In this document: positions 54,394-64,000 of the stretch, one piece after another
Numbering within the stretch: the first letter of the stretch is position 1
How the letters are laid out: every line of letters begins with the position of its first letter
NCBI GenBank assembly: GCA_963792785.1
Contig: CAWBXO010000001.1
Location: 1,054,001-1,118,000, forward strand
From: CAWIMX01 sp963792785
GTDB taxonomy: Bacteria > Acidobacteriota > Vicinamibacteria > Vicinamibacterales > CAVVIG01
Direction: 5' to 3'
Length of the DNA stretch: 64,000 nucleotides
Program-made: the position numbers and the translations under genes
The notes under the pieces: generated by a model
Database searches by the model: none
Seen by the model: only the letters and a program-made list of their open reading frames with translations
Told to the model about the DNA's origin: nothing

Positions 54394-57161
54394 GAGTGCT
54401 CGTGAATCGCTTGCCGTTCGTTGTTGTCCTCGGGCGAGCGCAGGCGATACGGTCCGGTGATCGCCTGCGACGCCTCGTCCGCCTTGAACCGCAGGTAGAG
54501 CGCGCGCTCGTGCTCGGCGAGATCGGCGTTGCCGCTGCCCTGGTAGCACAGCATCAGATTGTAGTGGGCCTCGAGGTCTTCGGGGTCCACGGCCAGCGCC
54601 AGCTTGAACGCGGCGATCGCCTCGTCGAAGCGGCGCTCGAGAAAGTGAATCCGGCCAATCTGGTTGAGCACGACGCGATCCCTGGGGTACTGGTCGGCGG
54701 CCACCTTCAGGTGCTCGAGCGCCTCATCGTAGCGGCCCAGCTCCTTGAGCGCCGTCGCCAGGAAGAAGTGCGCCTTCGCGAGATGCGGGGCAATCTCGAG
54801 CGCCCGCTGGAGCATCGCCATGGCCCCGTCGATGTCGCCCTCCTGGAGTTCGGCTCGCGCGACGTTCACCGGGCCGTCCGCGTAGCCCGGATCCATGGTC
54901 ATGACGTTGCGGAACGCCACCTGCGCGCCGAGCAGGTCGCCCTGCAGCAGCAGGCCGATCCCGTAGTCGTTCCACCGTTCGCGCACCGACGGGTCGAGCA
55001 ACGACGCCACCTTCGGGAGATCCGCTGCGGCGTCCACCACGGACAGGGACGCCTCGGACTCCGCCATCACGGTCGTCGGAATGTCGGGAATCGCCTTGAT
55101 CTGTCCCGACACGTGTGAGGTGTCGCCGGTGAATTGCCACGCGCCATCGTCGTACGACGAGGCGACGGCCGGCGCCGGGACGGCCGGATCGCGAACTCCG
55201 GCGAAGGCCCACTGCGTGTTCCACCACGCGAACTTCCGGTAGTTCACCTTCGCCCGCAGGAAGATCTTGTCGCCGGCGTCCTTGGGGATCTGCAGGCGAT
55301 AGTGCACGGTGTCGGCGGCGCCGGGGGGAATCAGCCGGACGTACGCCACGGAACGGGTCATCCAGGCGTTGCGCTTGTTGATCGGGTTGCCGTGGGCATC
55401 GAGCTGCAGGCTGCGGTAGAAATGCGCGCCCGGATCCACCGGCCCGTTCCCATCGTCGGCCACCGCGCCGCTGTGCAGCAGGACGTGGCCCTTGTCGTCC
55501 ACGGCCTCGAATTCCACCCACACGTCGAACGCGTCCACCGTGCCGCCCGGAAAGAAGTGCCCGACTTTTCGCGTCCGCACCACCACGTCGACGCGCACCG
55601 ATTCCCCGCGCCGCACGACGGCGGACACCTTGTCGAGGGGCGCGACCACGTCGGCCGGCGGCGCGAGGACCGAGGGCGCGGCGCCGAACGCGCCGGACTC
55701 CTCGCCCACCGCGAACGTGCTCGAGAGCGTCGGCGCCGCCGCCGGGGCCGCCCCCGCGGCGGGCGCCGGCTGGCGATTCCCCGCCAGCCGCGCGATCCCG
55801 AACACGTCCACCGAGATCTCGCCGTCCCGCAGGAAGTCCTGCACGACCTTGAGCTGCACCGGATCCTTGTTGACGAAGGGCAGCGCGGTATTCGCGCCCG
55901 GGAACCGGTGCGAGTGCACCTGGCCGTTCATGGCCGCCGGATCGGTCGAGTCGACGAGCGGCATGTGGCAGTCGGCGCACTTCTGCGGGGTGGCCGGATA
56001 GTAGAACGAGCGCGCGCCCTGCCCGGACACACCCGACCCCTGCCAGTTGTCGTACTCGTCGAAGCCGCGGATCCAGCGGTAGTCGTTCACCGGCACGTCC
56101 AGGTGCACCTTGTGGCACGACGAGCAGAACTCGGCCGTCTGCTCGCGATGGAAGGGCTTGAGGAACGTGCGCCGGTGCGGCTCCGGCGCCAGGTACAGCA
56201 GCGCGTCGTGCGCCTTCTGCAGCACGGGATTCTCGCTCGCGGCAAGGTCGTGCAGCGGCGGGTACTCGATCTCGAAGTGGCCCTGCCCCATCGTGCTGTG
56301 CACGCTCGTGATTGAGTGGCACGACGTGCACGTGAGACCCGCCTGCGCCTCCGGCGTGTCGATCTGTTCCTTCATGGGCGTGTCGAAGCGCCCGTTGAAG
56401 AAGACCGCGTGATCGTGGCAGCCCGCGCACCACTTCGACGGCCGCGTGCCGACGACGTCCTGCATGTACTCGATCGACTTGCGGTACCACTGGTTGTTGA
56501 ACGATGAGAAGTGGTGCGCCGACGAGTTCCACTGCTGATAGATGTCCTGGTGGCAGCGGCCGCAGCTCGCGGCGGTCATGAAAAACGTCGACGGGATCGG
56601 GCCGTTGATGTTCGTGTTGGCCGACGACGGAAAGAACGGACTGGACGGGCCGGCGCCCTCGCCGTCCATCGTGGCGGGCGGCGTCGCCGGGTTCTCGATG
56701 CGGTGAGCGGCCTGCCACCGGGCGTCCCGTCCACTTCGCGCGACGCCGGCGGCGGCCGCGAGCAGCACCACGGCCGCCAGCGCCGCGCGCACGACGGGCG
56801 GGCGGCCCAGGCGGGGCGCGGCGGCCCAGAACGCCGCCACGAGCAGTGCCGCGCCGCCGGCCGCGACGCCCACATGCGCGGCGAGCAGCAGGCGGTGCGA
56901 GGTCGTCGCGCCCAGCACGAGCACGGCCATCCCGGGCAGGAGGCCGACGGCCGAGATCGCCAGCCCGGCGCCGGCCAGCCGGCCCGGCCTGAAGCGGCGG
57001 GTCCACACCAGCCAGACCGCCGCCGCAGCCAGCCCCAATCCCAGCAGCGGATGGATCGCCACCTGCGCGTAGTACCAGAGCGTCGGGTCGGCGAACGCGA
57101 AGATGTACGCGGCGTTCAGCAGCAGCGCGAGGAATCCCGCCAGGAGCACCCAGACGCCCAT
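54390..57161 (-). CDS. Membrane-anchored pentaheme cytochrome c with C-terminal TPRs
   Basis: 923 residues. About five membrane spans in residues 4-142 are followed by a periplasmic part with five CXXCH heme sites: CGRCH 200, CAGCH 245, CTSCH 278, CSSCH 346, CADCH 395. His-rich segments (SSAHHFSS, HSHRFPG) could supply distal ligands. A beta-rich domain (about 490-690) and four or so TPRs (about 730-890) close the protein. The design suggests an electron-transfer scaffold facing the periplasm. The start shares one base with the preceding stop (TAATG). Confidence 0.9.
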   Translation of the reverse strand: MGVWVLLAGFLALLLNAAYIFAFADPTLWYYAQVAIHPLLGLGLAAAAVWLVWTRRFRPGRLAGAGLAISAVGLLPGMAVLVLGATTSHRLLLAAHVGVAAGGAALLVAAFWAAAPRLGRPPVVRAALAAVVLLAAAAGVARSGRDARWQAAHRIENPATPPATMDGEGAGPSSPFFPSSANTNINGPIPSTFFMTAASCGRCHQDIYQQWNSSAHHFSSFNNQWYRKSIEYMQDVVGTRPSKWCAGCHDHAVFFNGRFDTPMKEQIDTPEAQAGLTCTSCHSITSVHSTMGQGHFEIEYPPLHDLAASENPVLQKAHDALLYLAPEPHRRTFLKPFHREQTAEFCSSCHKVHLDVPVNDYRWIRGFDEYDNWQGSGVSGQGARSFYYPATPQKCADCHMPLVDSTDPAAMNGQVHSHRFPGANTALPFVNKDPVQLKVVQDFLRDGEISVDVFGIARLAGNRQPAPAAGAAPAAAPTLSSTFAVGEESGAFGAAPSVLAPPADVVAPLDKVSAVVRRGESVRVDVVVRTRKVGHFFPGGTVDAFDVWVEFEAVDDKGHVLLHSGAVADDGNGPVDPGAHFYRSLQLDAHGNPINKRNAWMTRSVAYVRLIPPGAADTVHYRLQIPKDAGDKIFLRAKVNYRKFAWWNTQWAFAGVRDPAVPAPAVASSYDDGAWQFTGDTSHVSGQIKAIPDIPTTVMAESEASLSVVDAAADLPKVASLLDPSVRERWNDYGIGLLLQGDLLGAQVAFRNVMTMDPGYADGPVNVARAELQEGDIDGAMAMLQRALEIAPHLAKAHFFLATALKELGRYDEALEHLKVAADQYPRDRVVLNQIGRIHFLERRFDEAIAAFKLALAVDPEDLEAHYNLMLCYQGSGNADLAEHERALYLRFKADEASQAITGPYRLRSPEDNNERQAIHEHS

Positions 57162-58471
57162 TACTGCCAGTCCCCTCCGTACACCTCACGGTAGGTCCTG
57201 ACGGCCTCGTCCTCCGACGGCAGGCCGAGGTTGTCTGTGAAGCGGTTCATGAACGCAAAGTTGCACGTCTGCAGCACGACCTCGAGAGCGCCGCGCTCGC
57301 CGAACTCGTCGCGCAGCGCGTCGTAGCCGGCATCGGTCAGCCCGGCGGGGTTCCCGGTGAGCTGACGCGCGAAGCTCACGGCCACCAGCTCCCGCGGCGT
57401 CAGCGCGCCGTCGTCCTTGCGCATCTGCAGCAGCTTGTCGGGGCTGACGCCGAGCCGGCGGAGGCCCAGCACCTGATGCAGCGTGCAGTAGCGGCATCCG
57501 TTGGCCATCGACACGGCGAAGGACACCTGCAGCTCAATCTCGCGCGTCACCGCCGCGTCGCGGCCGGTCGATCCCGTGTAGGCCCGCCAGGCCGAGGTGA
57601 CGTCGGGCACCAGGTTCATCGCGCGCTGCGAGTTCACCAGGCCCAGGCCGCTTCCCGTCCCTGGCCTCGCGTTCCGCGATCCGGCGACGCCCGCGGCCCA
57701 TTCCAGTTCCGCATCCGAAATAAGGCCGACGCGCGCCGGGTAGGGCTGGTGGTCGACCGCGGGCACGGACGCGGGGGCATCGACGGCCCACGGCTCGACC
57801 GGCACGTTCACGGCCTGGACGAAGCGCGTGAAGTAGTTGAAGAAGCTGACGGTCATCGTCAGCTCCACGATCTGCGCGTCGTTGTAATACCCGCGCACTT
57901 GCCGGAATCGCTCGTCGTCCACGCCGTGGACGTCCGTGGTCAGCCAGCCGGCGTAGCGCAGCGCCGCGTCCTGCTCTGGACGAGCCTTGGCGCCGGTCTC
58001 GATGTGGCGCACGAGCGCCTGCCCCGCCTCGGTCGCCTCGAGGATCCGCCGCAGGTGGGCCGCCGCGTACGGGCTGTCGAGCATCTGCCCGATCCGCAGG
58101 CCCATCGCCATCTTCGTCTCTGGCTCGACGGTGCCGCCGTACAGGATGGTCTGGAACGCCCTGGCGTAGCGCACGGGCGACTCCGGAATCAGCGCGAGCG
58201 CGCGGATGTAGTTGGGCACGTGGCCGTCCCGGTACAACTCCAGGGCCTCGAGGCCGGCGAAGCGATCCGATGTCTCGGGCGCCAGGGGGATCCGAGCGAC
58301 CGCCGAGGTTCCCCGCTGGATCAGGTCATCGAGGCGAACAGGCGTCGCCGCCGCCGCCGCAGGGGCGCGGTCCGCCGGCGCGGCCTCGGCTCTGGGAGGC
58401 GTGCGGGAGCATGCCGACACCGCCAGGGCGCCAGCCAGAACAACGGCGGGGAACGCTCGCAGGGTGACCAG
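57161..58471 (-). CDS. Carboxymuconolactone decarboxylase/AhpD-like lipoprotein
   Basis: The ORF from a GTG at 58420 begins MSACSRTPP, but in-frame codons upstream to the TGA at 58478 encode LVTLRAFPAVVLAGALAVSAC, a lipoprotein signal, with only CTG (58471, 58462) as possible starts. I therefore extend to 58471, with low certainty on the codon. Two AhpD-like helical domains follow; the second carries NGCRYCTLHQ, the redox CxxC...H motif of AhpD, absent from the first half. Disulfide-based peroxide or thiol chemistry at the membrane is likely. First gene of the five-gene operon. Confidence 0.82.
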   Translation of the reverse strand: MVTLRAFPAVVLAGALAVSACSRTPPRAEAAPADRAPAAAAATPVRLDDLIQRGTSAVARIPLAPETSDRFAGLEALELYRDGHVPNYIRALALIPESPVRYARAFQTILYGGTVEPETKMAMGLRIGQMLDSPYAAAHLRRILEATEAGQALVRHIETGAKARPEQDAALRYAGWLTTDVHGVDDERFRQVRGYYNDAQIVELTMTVSFFNYFTRFVQAVNVPVEPWAVDAPASVPAVDHQPYPARVGLISDAELEWAAGVAGSRNARPGTGSGLGLVNSQRAMNLVPDVTSAWRAYTGSTGRDAAVTREIELQVSFAVSMANGCRYCTLHQVLGLRRLGVSPDKLLQMRKDDGALTPRELVAVSFARQLTGNPAGLTDAGYDALRDEFGERGALEVVLQTCNFAFMNRFTDNLGLPSEDEAVRTYREVYGGDWQ

Positions 58472-58626
58472 GATGCGTCACTCTAATCTGGCGGATCCGC
58501 GGCCGGCAATAATGCAGAACCACTATCGCGGTGAGAGGGAGGAAGTGAGGCGGGACAACGACATCCGGCGCCGGGAAGGGTTCCCCGGCGCCGGACCACA
58601 CTGGACAGAGAGGGCGAACGCCGCCC

Positions 58627-58962
58627 CTACTTGCCCCCGTTCAAGTCGATGCGCAAGCCGTGGCTGGACGGGGTGTTGTCCTCGACCCGGTGATCGATCG
58701 TCCACATCGCCCCCGCGACCGCCACGCCGGTCACGATCGCGATGATCGCTTTGCGCGCGCCGCTCATCCCGCTCGCCTCGAGCCCTGGTGCCGCCTGGGC
58801 CAACACCGGCGTGCCATTCTGGGCGGCAGGCGCCGCCGCGGCGGCCGTTCGCGCGGCCTCGCGGGCGTGACGAGTCGCCGACTGCATCAAGGTCTCCCCG
58901 GCGAACGCCGCCGAGACATTGACCACGGACATGACCAGAGCCAGCACTACTAACCGCTTCAT
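58627..58962 (-). CDS. Small secreted or membrane hypothetical protein
   Basis: 111 residues; GAGGAGG at 58967-58973 sets the ATG. Signal peptide residues 1-21 (AFAG), an Ala-rich helical part, and one hydrophobic segment near residues 73-90 (AIIAIVTGVAVAGAMW). It lies between the TonB receptor gene and the operon. Not recognised. Confidence 0.7.
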   Translation of the reverse strand: MKRLVVLALVMSVVNVSAAFAGETLMQSATRHAREAARTAAAAAPAAQNGTPVLAQAAPGLEASGMSGARKAIIAIVTGVAVAGAMWTIDHRVEDNTPSSHGLRIDLNGGK

Positions 58963-59020
58963 CCTGCCTCCTCAACGATGCGCCAGAGACCCGGTGCCGG
59001 GCTACCGGCGTTCCAACGGA

Positions 59021-62000
59021 TTAAAACTCGAGCGTTCCGGTCAGGCGTGCGATCCGCGCGTTCAGGAAACCCGTCGGATACAAGAACCGCGCCCCATACG
59101 TGCTGCTCGTGCTCTGGATGGAGCTGCCGTTCAGCACGTTGTAGACGTCGAGCGCTCCGCGCAGGCGCGCCCAGCCCCCGACCCTGAACGACTTGTTCAC
59201 CGACAGGTCGAGCTGCTGGAAGCGATCGCCGAAGACCGAGTTCGGCGTGTACAGGTAGATCGACTGCGCGGTGTTCAACGTCGTGCGCGACGGATCCTTG
59301 AACCGCACATGCGCGGACGACGACCGTCATGACCGCGTTGTTCGTGGAGCCCGGCGTGTTGCGGTAAATGAGGCTGGCCGTCACACCGCCTCTGATGGGC
59401 ACGCTGCCGCGCACGCGGAAGTCGGCCAGGTTCCCCCATGACGTCACGTTCCGGCAGAACGGCCCGCCGGGAAGCGGCGTACCGTTGATGTCCGCGGGCT
59501 GGTTCGGGACGTCCACCGTGTAGCAGTGGTCGTCCACCTGCCGCCCGATGTCCAGACCGCCGCCGATGTTGACCCCGTGCGGCAGCCGCCCTTCGGCCCC
59601 GAACGTGAAGCCGTCCCAGTAGCGCTTCTGCTTCCCGAACTCCTTCGCGTTGGTGACCCGGGTCTGCCCTTTCCCGAAGAACTGCGGCTTGAGGTCGTAG
59701 TAGCCGCACTGCTCCTGCCCCGCGTTGGGCAGCCGCGAGTCGTTCGGCACCGTGATGCAGAACTCGTCGAACGCCTCGGGCCCGTACAGCGTGTTCTCCG
59801 AAACGATGAAGCTGCCGTCCGCGTTGTGGTTGTAGGCCACGTTCACGGCCAGCCCGTGGAGGATCTCGTGGTCCACCTCGAGGTTGTAGTCCCAGAGGAA
59901 GTCGCGATTGTCCTTGATCACCGAGTCGTCGAAAATCGTGGCCGACGGGATGAACTGCCCGAAGAACTGGTTCGAGATGGCCCCGCACTCGCCGTTCGCG
60001 CTGAAGTTCGCGAGGTCGCAGTCCGGGATGTAGTCGCCGTTCGTGTCGGTCCAGTTCCGGTACGCCGAGCTCACCGACGAGGTGAACGGATGGAACCGGC
60101 GCGTCATGTCGCTGCGGCTGAGCTGATTGAACCGGCCCATCGAGAACTTGATCGCCGTCCGCCCATTGCCGAACACGTCGTACGCCACGCCAAGCCGCGG
60201 GTTGACGTCCTTCCAGATCGGCACGCCCGACAGCTTGTCCACGTGCCGCGCCGGCACGTACGGGCCCGCCGGCAGGTCGGCCGCCGGGAAGCCCATCGTG
60301 ATGTAGTCGTACCGGAGACCCAGGTTGAGCGTCATCCGCTGGATCGTCCACGCGTCCTGCCCGTAGAGCCCGATCTCGTGGTTCTGCCGCTCCTGCTGGA
60401 GGAACGGCAGCGCGCGGTACTGGATCCGGGCCGGCTTCCCGTTCAGGAAGTCGTAGCTCAGGCCGTCCTTGTCGTTGTTGTCGCGGCCCTCGTCGTTGAA
60501 CGCCTGCTCGTCCGAGATGCCCGACCTTGATGTTGTGGGTGCCCGTCACGTAGGACGCCGAGAACCGCTCGGCGCTCCGGCCCGTGCGGGCAATCGGCGC
60601 CGTCAGCGACGCGGGCGCCCCGTAGCGGTAGCCGGTGGCCAGTTCGAGGATCGACCGGTCGTCACGCGTGACGCCCGTCTGCGGGAAGTTCACCCAGTTC
60701 GCCGTCTGCCACGAGAGGCCGGCCTCGAGGAGCAGCCGGTTCGTCACCGGCATCGTCCACGTGCCCTGCACCACGCCCGACGGATACCAGTCCCACCCCG
60801 TGATCGCTTCGATGGCCGCGGCCCCGGCGTTCGCCGTTGTGCAGCGGCACGACTTCTGGATGTCCGCGTAGAAGTTAATCCGCTGCTTGCCGGTCGCCTG
60901 CCACGTCAGGCGCCCCGAGTGGTTCCGATACCAGTCGAAGCTCGCCGCCGGCTTGCCCGTGGCGTAGAGCGCCGCCTGGTCCGCGAACGGCGTGCCCGGC
61001 TGCCCCGGATAGAACAGCGTCGCCGTGTTCGAGTTGCCAGATTTTTCTTGCAGCGGATTGTAATAGGCGCCCGGCTGGTTCGTGCGCTCGCCCCAGCGCG
61101 CGATCGCCGCGAAGTACCACAGCCGGTCGTGCACGATCGGCCCGCCCGACTGCCCGCCGAGGCGGAAGATCTTCTGCACCTCGCCGGCCGTGTCGATCCC
61201 GAACGCCCGCAGCGTGTCGTTGATGTTCGAGCCCTGCATCGCGCCGTTCGAGAAGTAGCCGTCCACGCTGCCGTGGAACGTGTTGCTGCCGCTCTTGGGA
61301 ATCGCGTTGAGCGACGTGCTGCCCGAGCCGGACTCGGCGCCCATGCCCGTCGTCTCGAGCTGCAGCTCCTGAATGTTGCCGCTGTCGGTGATGTACCCCA
61401 CGCCCGACGCCGCGCCGATGAAATACTGGTTCCGGAAGCCGTCGAACGAGGCGCGCGTCCCCGTCTTGCCGTGATAGAAGGTGTAGGCGCCCTGCGCCGA
61501 CCAGGTGTCGCGCGTGCCGCCGACATCGGCCTGCGTCGCGGCGAAGCCCGGCGTCACGTACGCCAGCGTCTGCAGCCCGACGTTGCCGCTCGGCAGGTCT
61601 TCGAGCTGCGACGTGCTGAGCGTGGACTGCTGGCGAACCGTCTGCGTGTCCACGACCGGCGACGCACCCGTGACCGTGATGGTCTCCGAGATGGCGCCCA
61701 CCGTCATGGTGATGTTGACCGAAGCCGTGAACCCCGACCCGAGCACAATGCCCTCGCGCCGGACCGTCGAGAACCCGGGGAGCGTGAAGGTGACCGTGTA
61801 GTTGCCCGGCCGCAGGTCGACGATGTTGTAGCGGCCCTGCGCATCCGTGACCGCGGTCCGCACCTTCTCAATCAAGGCCGGACTGGCCGCTTCGACCGTG
61901 ACGCCTGGCATGGCCAGGTTGTCGTTGTCGCGGACGATGCCGGCGATGCCGGCCGCCTGCTGGGCCGCAACCGGCCCCGCCCACAATGACGCGCAGATGA

Positions 62001-62055
62001 GCGCCCCCAAGATGACGATCCCGGCTCGGCGCTGCTTCTGGTGACTCCCCGTCAC
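59021..62055 (-). CDS. TonB-dependent receptor with CarboxypepD_reg-like N-terminus, broken by two +1 frameshifts
   Basis: AAGGAGG at 62061-62067 selects the GTG at 62055 over an ATG at 62106. Signal peptide (ending PVAAQQ), a regulatory-like beta domain (GIVRDNDNLAMPGVTVEA, PGNYTVTFTLPGF), then plug (VVDTQTVRQQSTLSTSQLEDLP) and barrel. At about 60520 an extra G in GGGC shifts the frame; the next frame gives SDEQAFNDEGRDNNDKDG, then DYITMGFP and AYDVFGNGRTAIKFS. At about 59310 a second extra base shifts it again, and the last frame runs to DVYNVLN and LTGTLEF, with a C-terminal Phe. About 1,010 residues if repaired. This is the Acidobacteria-type large receptor family; the ligand is unknown. 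Confidence 0.8.
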
Positions 62056-62112
62056 AATGGCCTCCTTAGCGATCGTTGCCCGTAAACGTAAGCAACTTAT
62101 AGTCATGCTAAA

Positions 62113-62132
62113 GATAGTATAAATATACTATC
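62113..62132. promoter_or_regulatory. Perfect AT-rich palindrome upstream of the TonB receptor gene
   Basis: GATAGTATA and TATACTATC are exact inverted 9-mers around a 2-base centre, 58-77 bases before the GTG at 62055. It is strikingly AT-rich for this genome and includes TATACT-type -10 sequences on both strands. It is either a promoter core or an operator for a dimeric regulator; which one cannot be told from one copy. Confidence 0.6.
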
Positions 62133-62259
62133 CGCATAGCCGGGACACCTTACCACCCCCGAGATCCCTGTCAACAGGAACTGATGTCGCGAAGTGTCGC
62201 AACGGAGTCACGACAACGGTTCTTTGAATGGAAACTTGCTGCGGCGCCAGCGGGCAGGA

Positions 62260-63953
<1,694 letters not shown>

Positions 63954-63957
<4 letters not shown>

Positions 63958-64000
63958 GGTAGCGTCACCAGGCCGTGGCGAATGGCGTAGGCCACGAGCT
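63954..64000 (-). CDS. C-terminal end of an upstream gene, cut by the window edge
   Basis: The minus-strand frame LVAYAIRHGLVTLP ends in a TGA that overlaps the start of the CRTAC1 gene, so another gene lies upstream in the same operon. Too little is visible to name it. Confidence 0.5.

Overview
The window is a GC-rich, gene-dense bacterial chromosome fragment. I infer a member of the Acidobacteriota, most likely the Vicinamibacteria. The inference rests on the gene mix: tandem DUF5916 outer-membrane proteins, several CRTAC1/FG-GAP (ASPIC/UnbV-type) secreted proteins, a TonB receptor with an N-terminal carboxypeptidase-regulatory domain, secreted cytochrome c/copper-monooxygenase-like proteins, and a PQQ dehydrogenase. 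No rRNA, tRNA, integrase, transposase or CRISPR array was recognised, so the taxonomy is not proven.

Layout. 1-7.3 kb (+): a membrane protein and an ABC export pair, a secreted TPR metallopeptidase, a TraB/GumN protein, an FAD amine-oxidase-like enzyme and a CoA-binding protein; one small gene here is on the minus strand. 7.5-24.2 kb (mostly -): oligoendopeptidase F, two DUF5916 paralogues, an AtoE-type fatty-acid transporter, an M20 peptidase, a small (+) NIPSNAP-like gene and lipoprotein, then thrB-thrC-hypothetical-qor-MFS in one direction, and an SDR that resembles L-threonine 3-dehydrogenase. 24.3-31.5 kb (mostly +): a three-PAS histidine kinase, a small inorganic-ion transport group (FNT channel, small membrane protein, low-affinity iron permease) with strong Shine-Dalgarno sites, a stretch of decayed gene fragments, and an MBOAT/AlgJ acetylation pair. 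31.5-44.8 kb: a CaiB-type CoA-transferase operon, diheme cytochrome c plus PQQ dehydrogenase, DAHP synthase, a secreted cytochrome/monooxygenase module, a Tat-exported DHDPS-like protein, a frameshifted EF-hand membrane protein, CapA and RmuC. 45-64 kb (all -): a second copy of the cytochrome/monooxygenase module, a tightly overlapping five-gene operon (AhpD-like lipoprotein, pentaheme cytochrome with TPRs, CRTAC1 protein, TPR/FG-GAP lipoprotein, nitrilase), a small secreted protein, a TonB receptor and another CRTAC1 protein. This last 19 kb looks like a cell-surface redox and uptake locus.

Three features cut across the annotation. First, many start codons sit about 6 nt after a TANNNT -10-like hexamer, which predicts widespread leaderless transcription; the ion-transport group instead uses near-consensus Shine-Dalgarno sequences. 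Second, intergenic regions hold arrays of short degenerate words and long imperfect hairpins directly behind stop codons, and some of these run into coding sequence and supply protein termini. Third, four genes carry a single-base (+1) frameshift, which could be assembly error or real gene decay.
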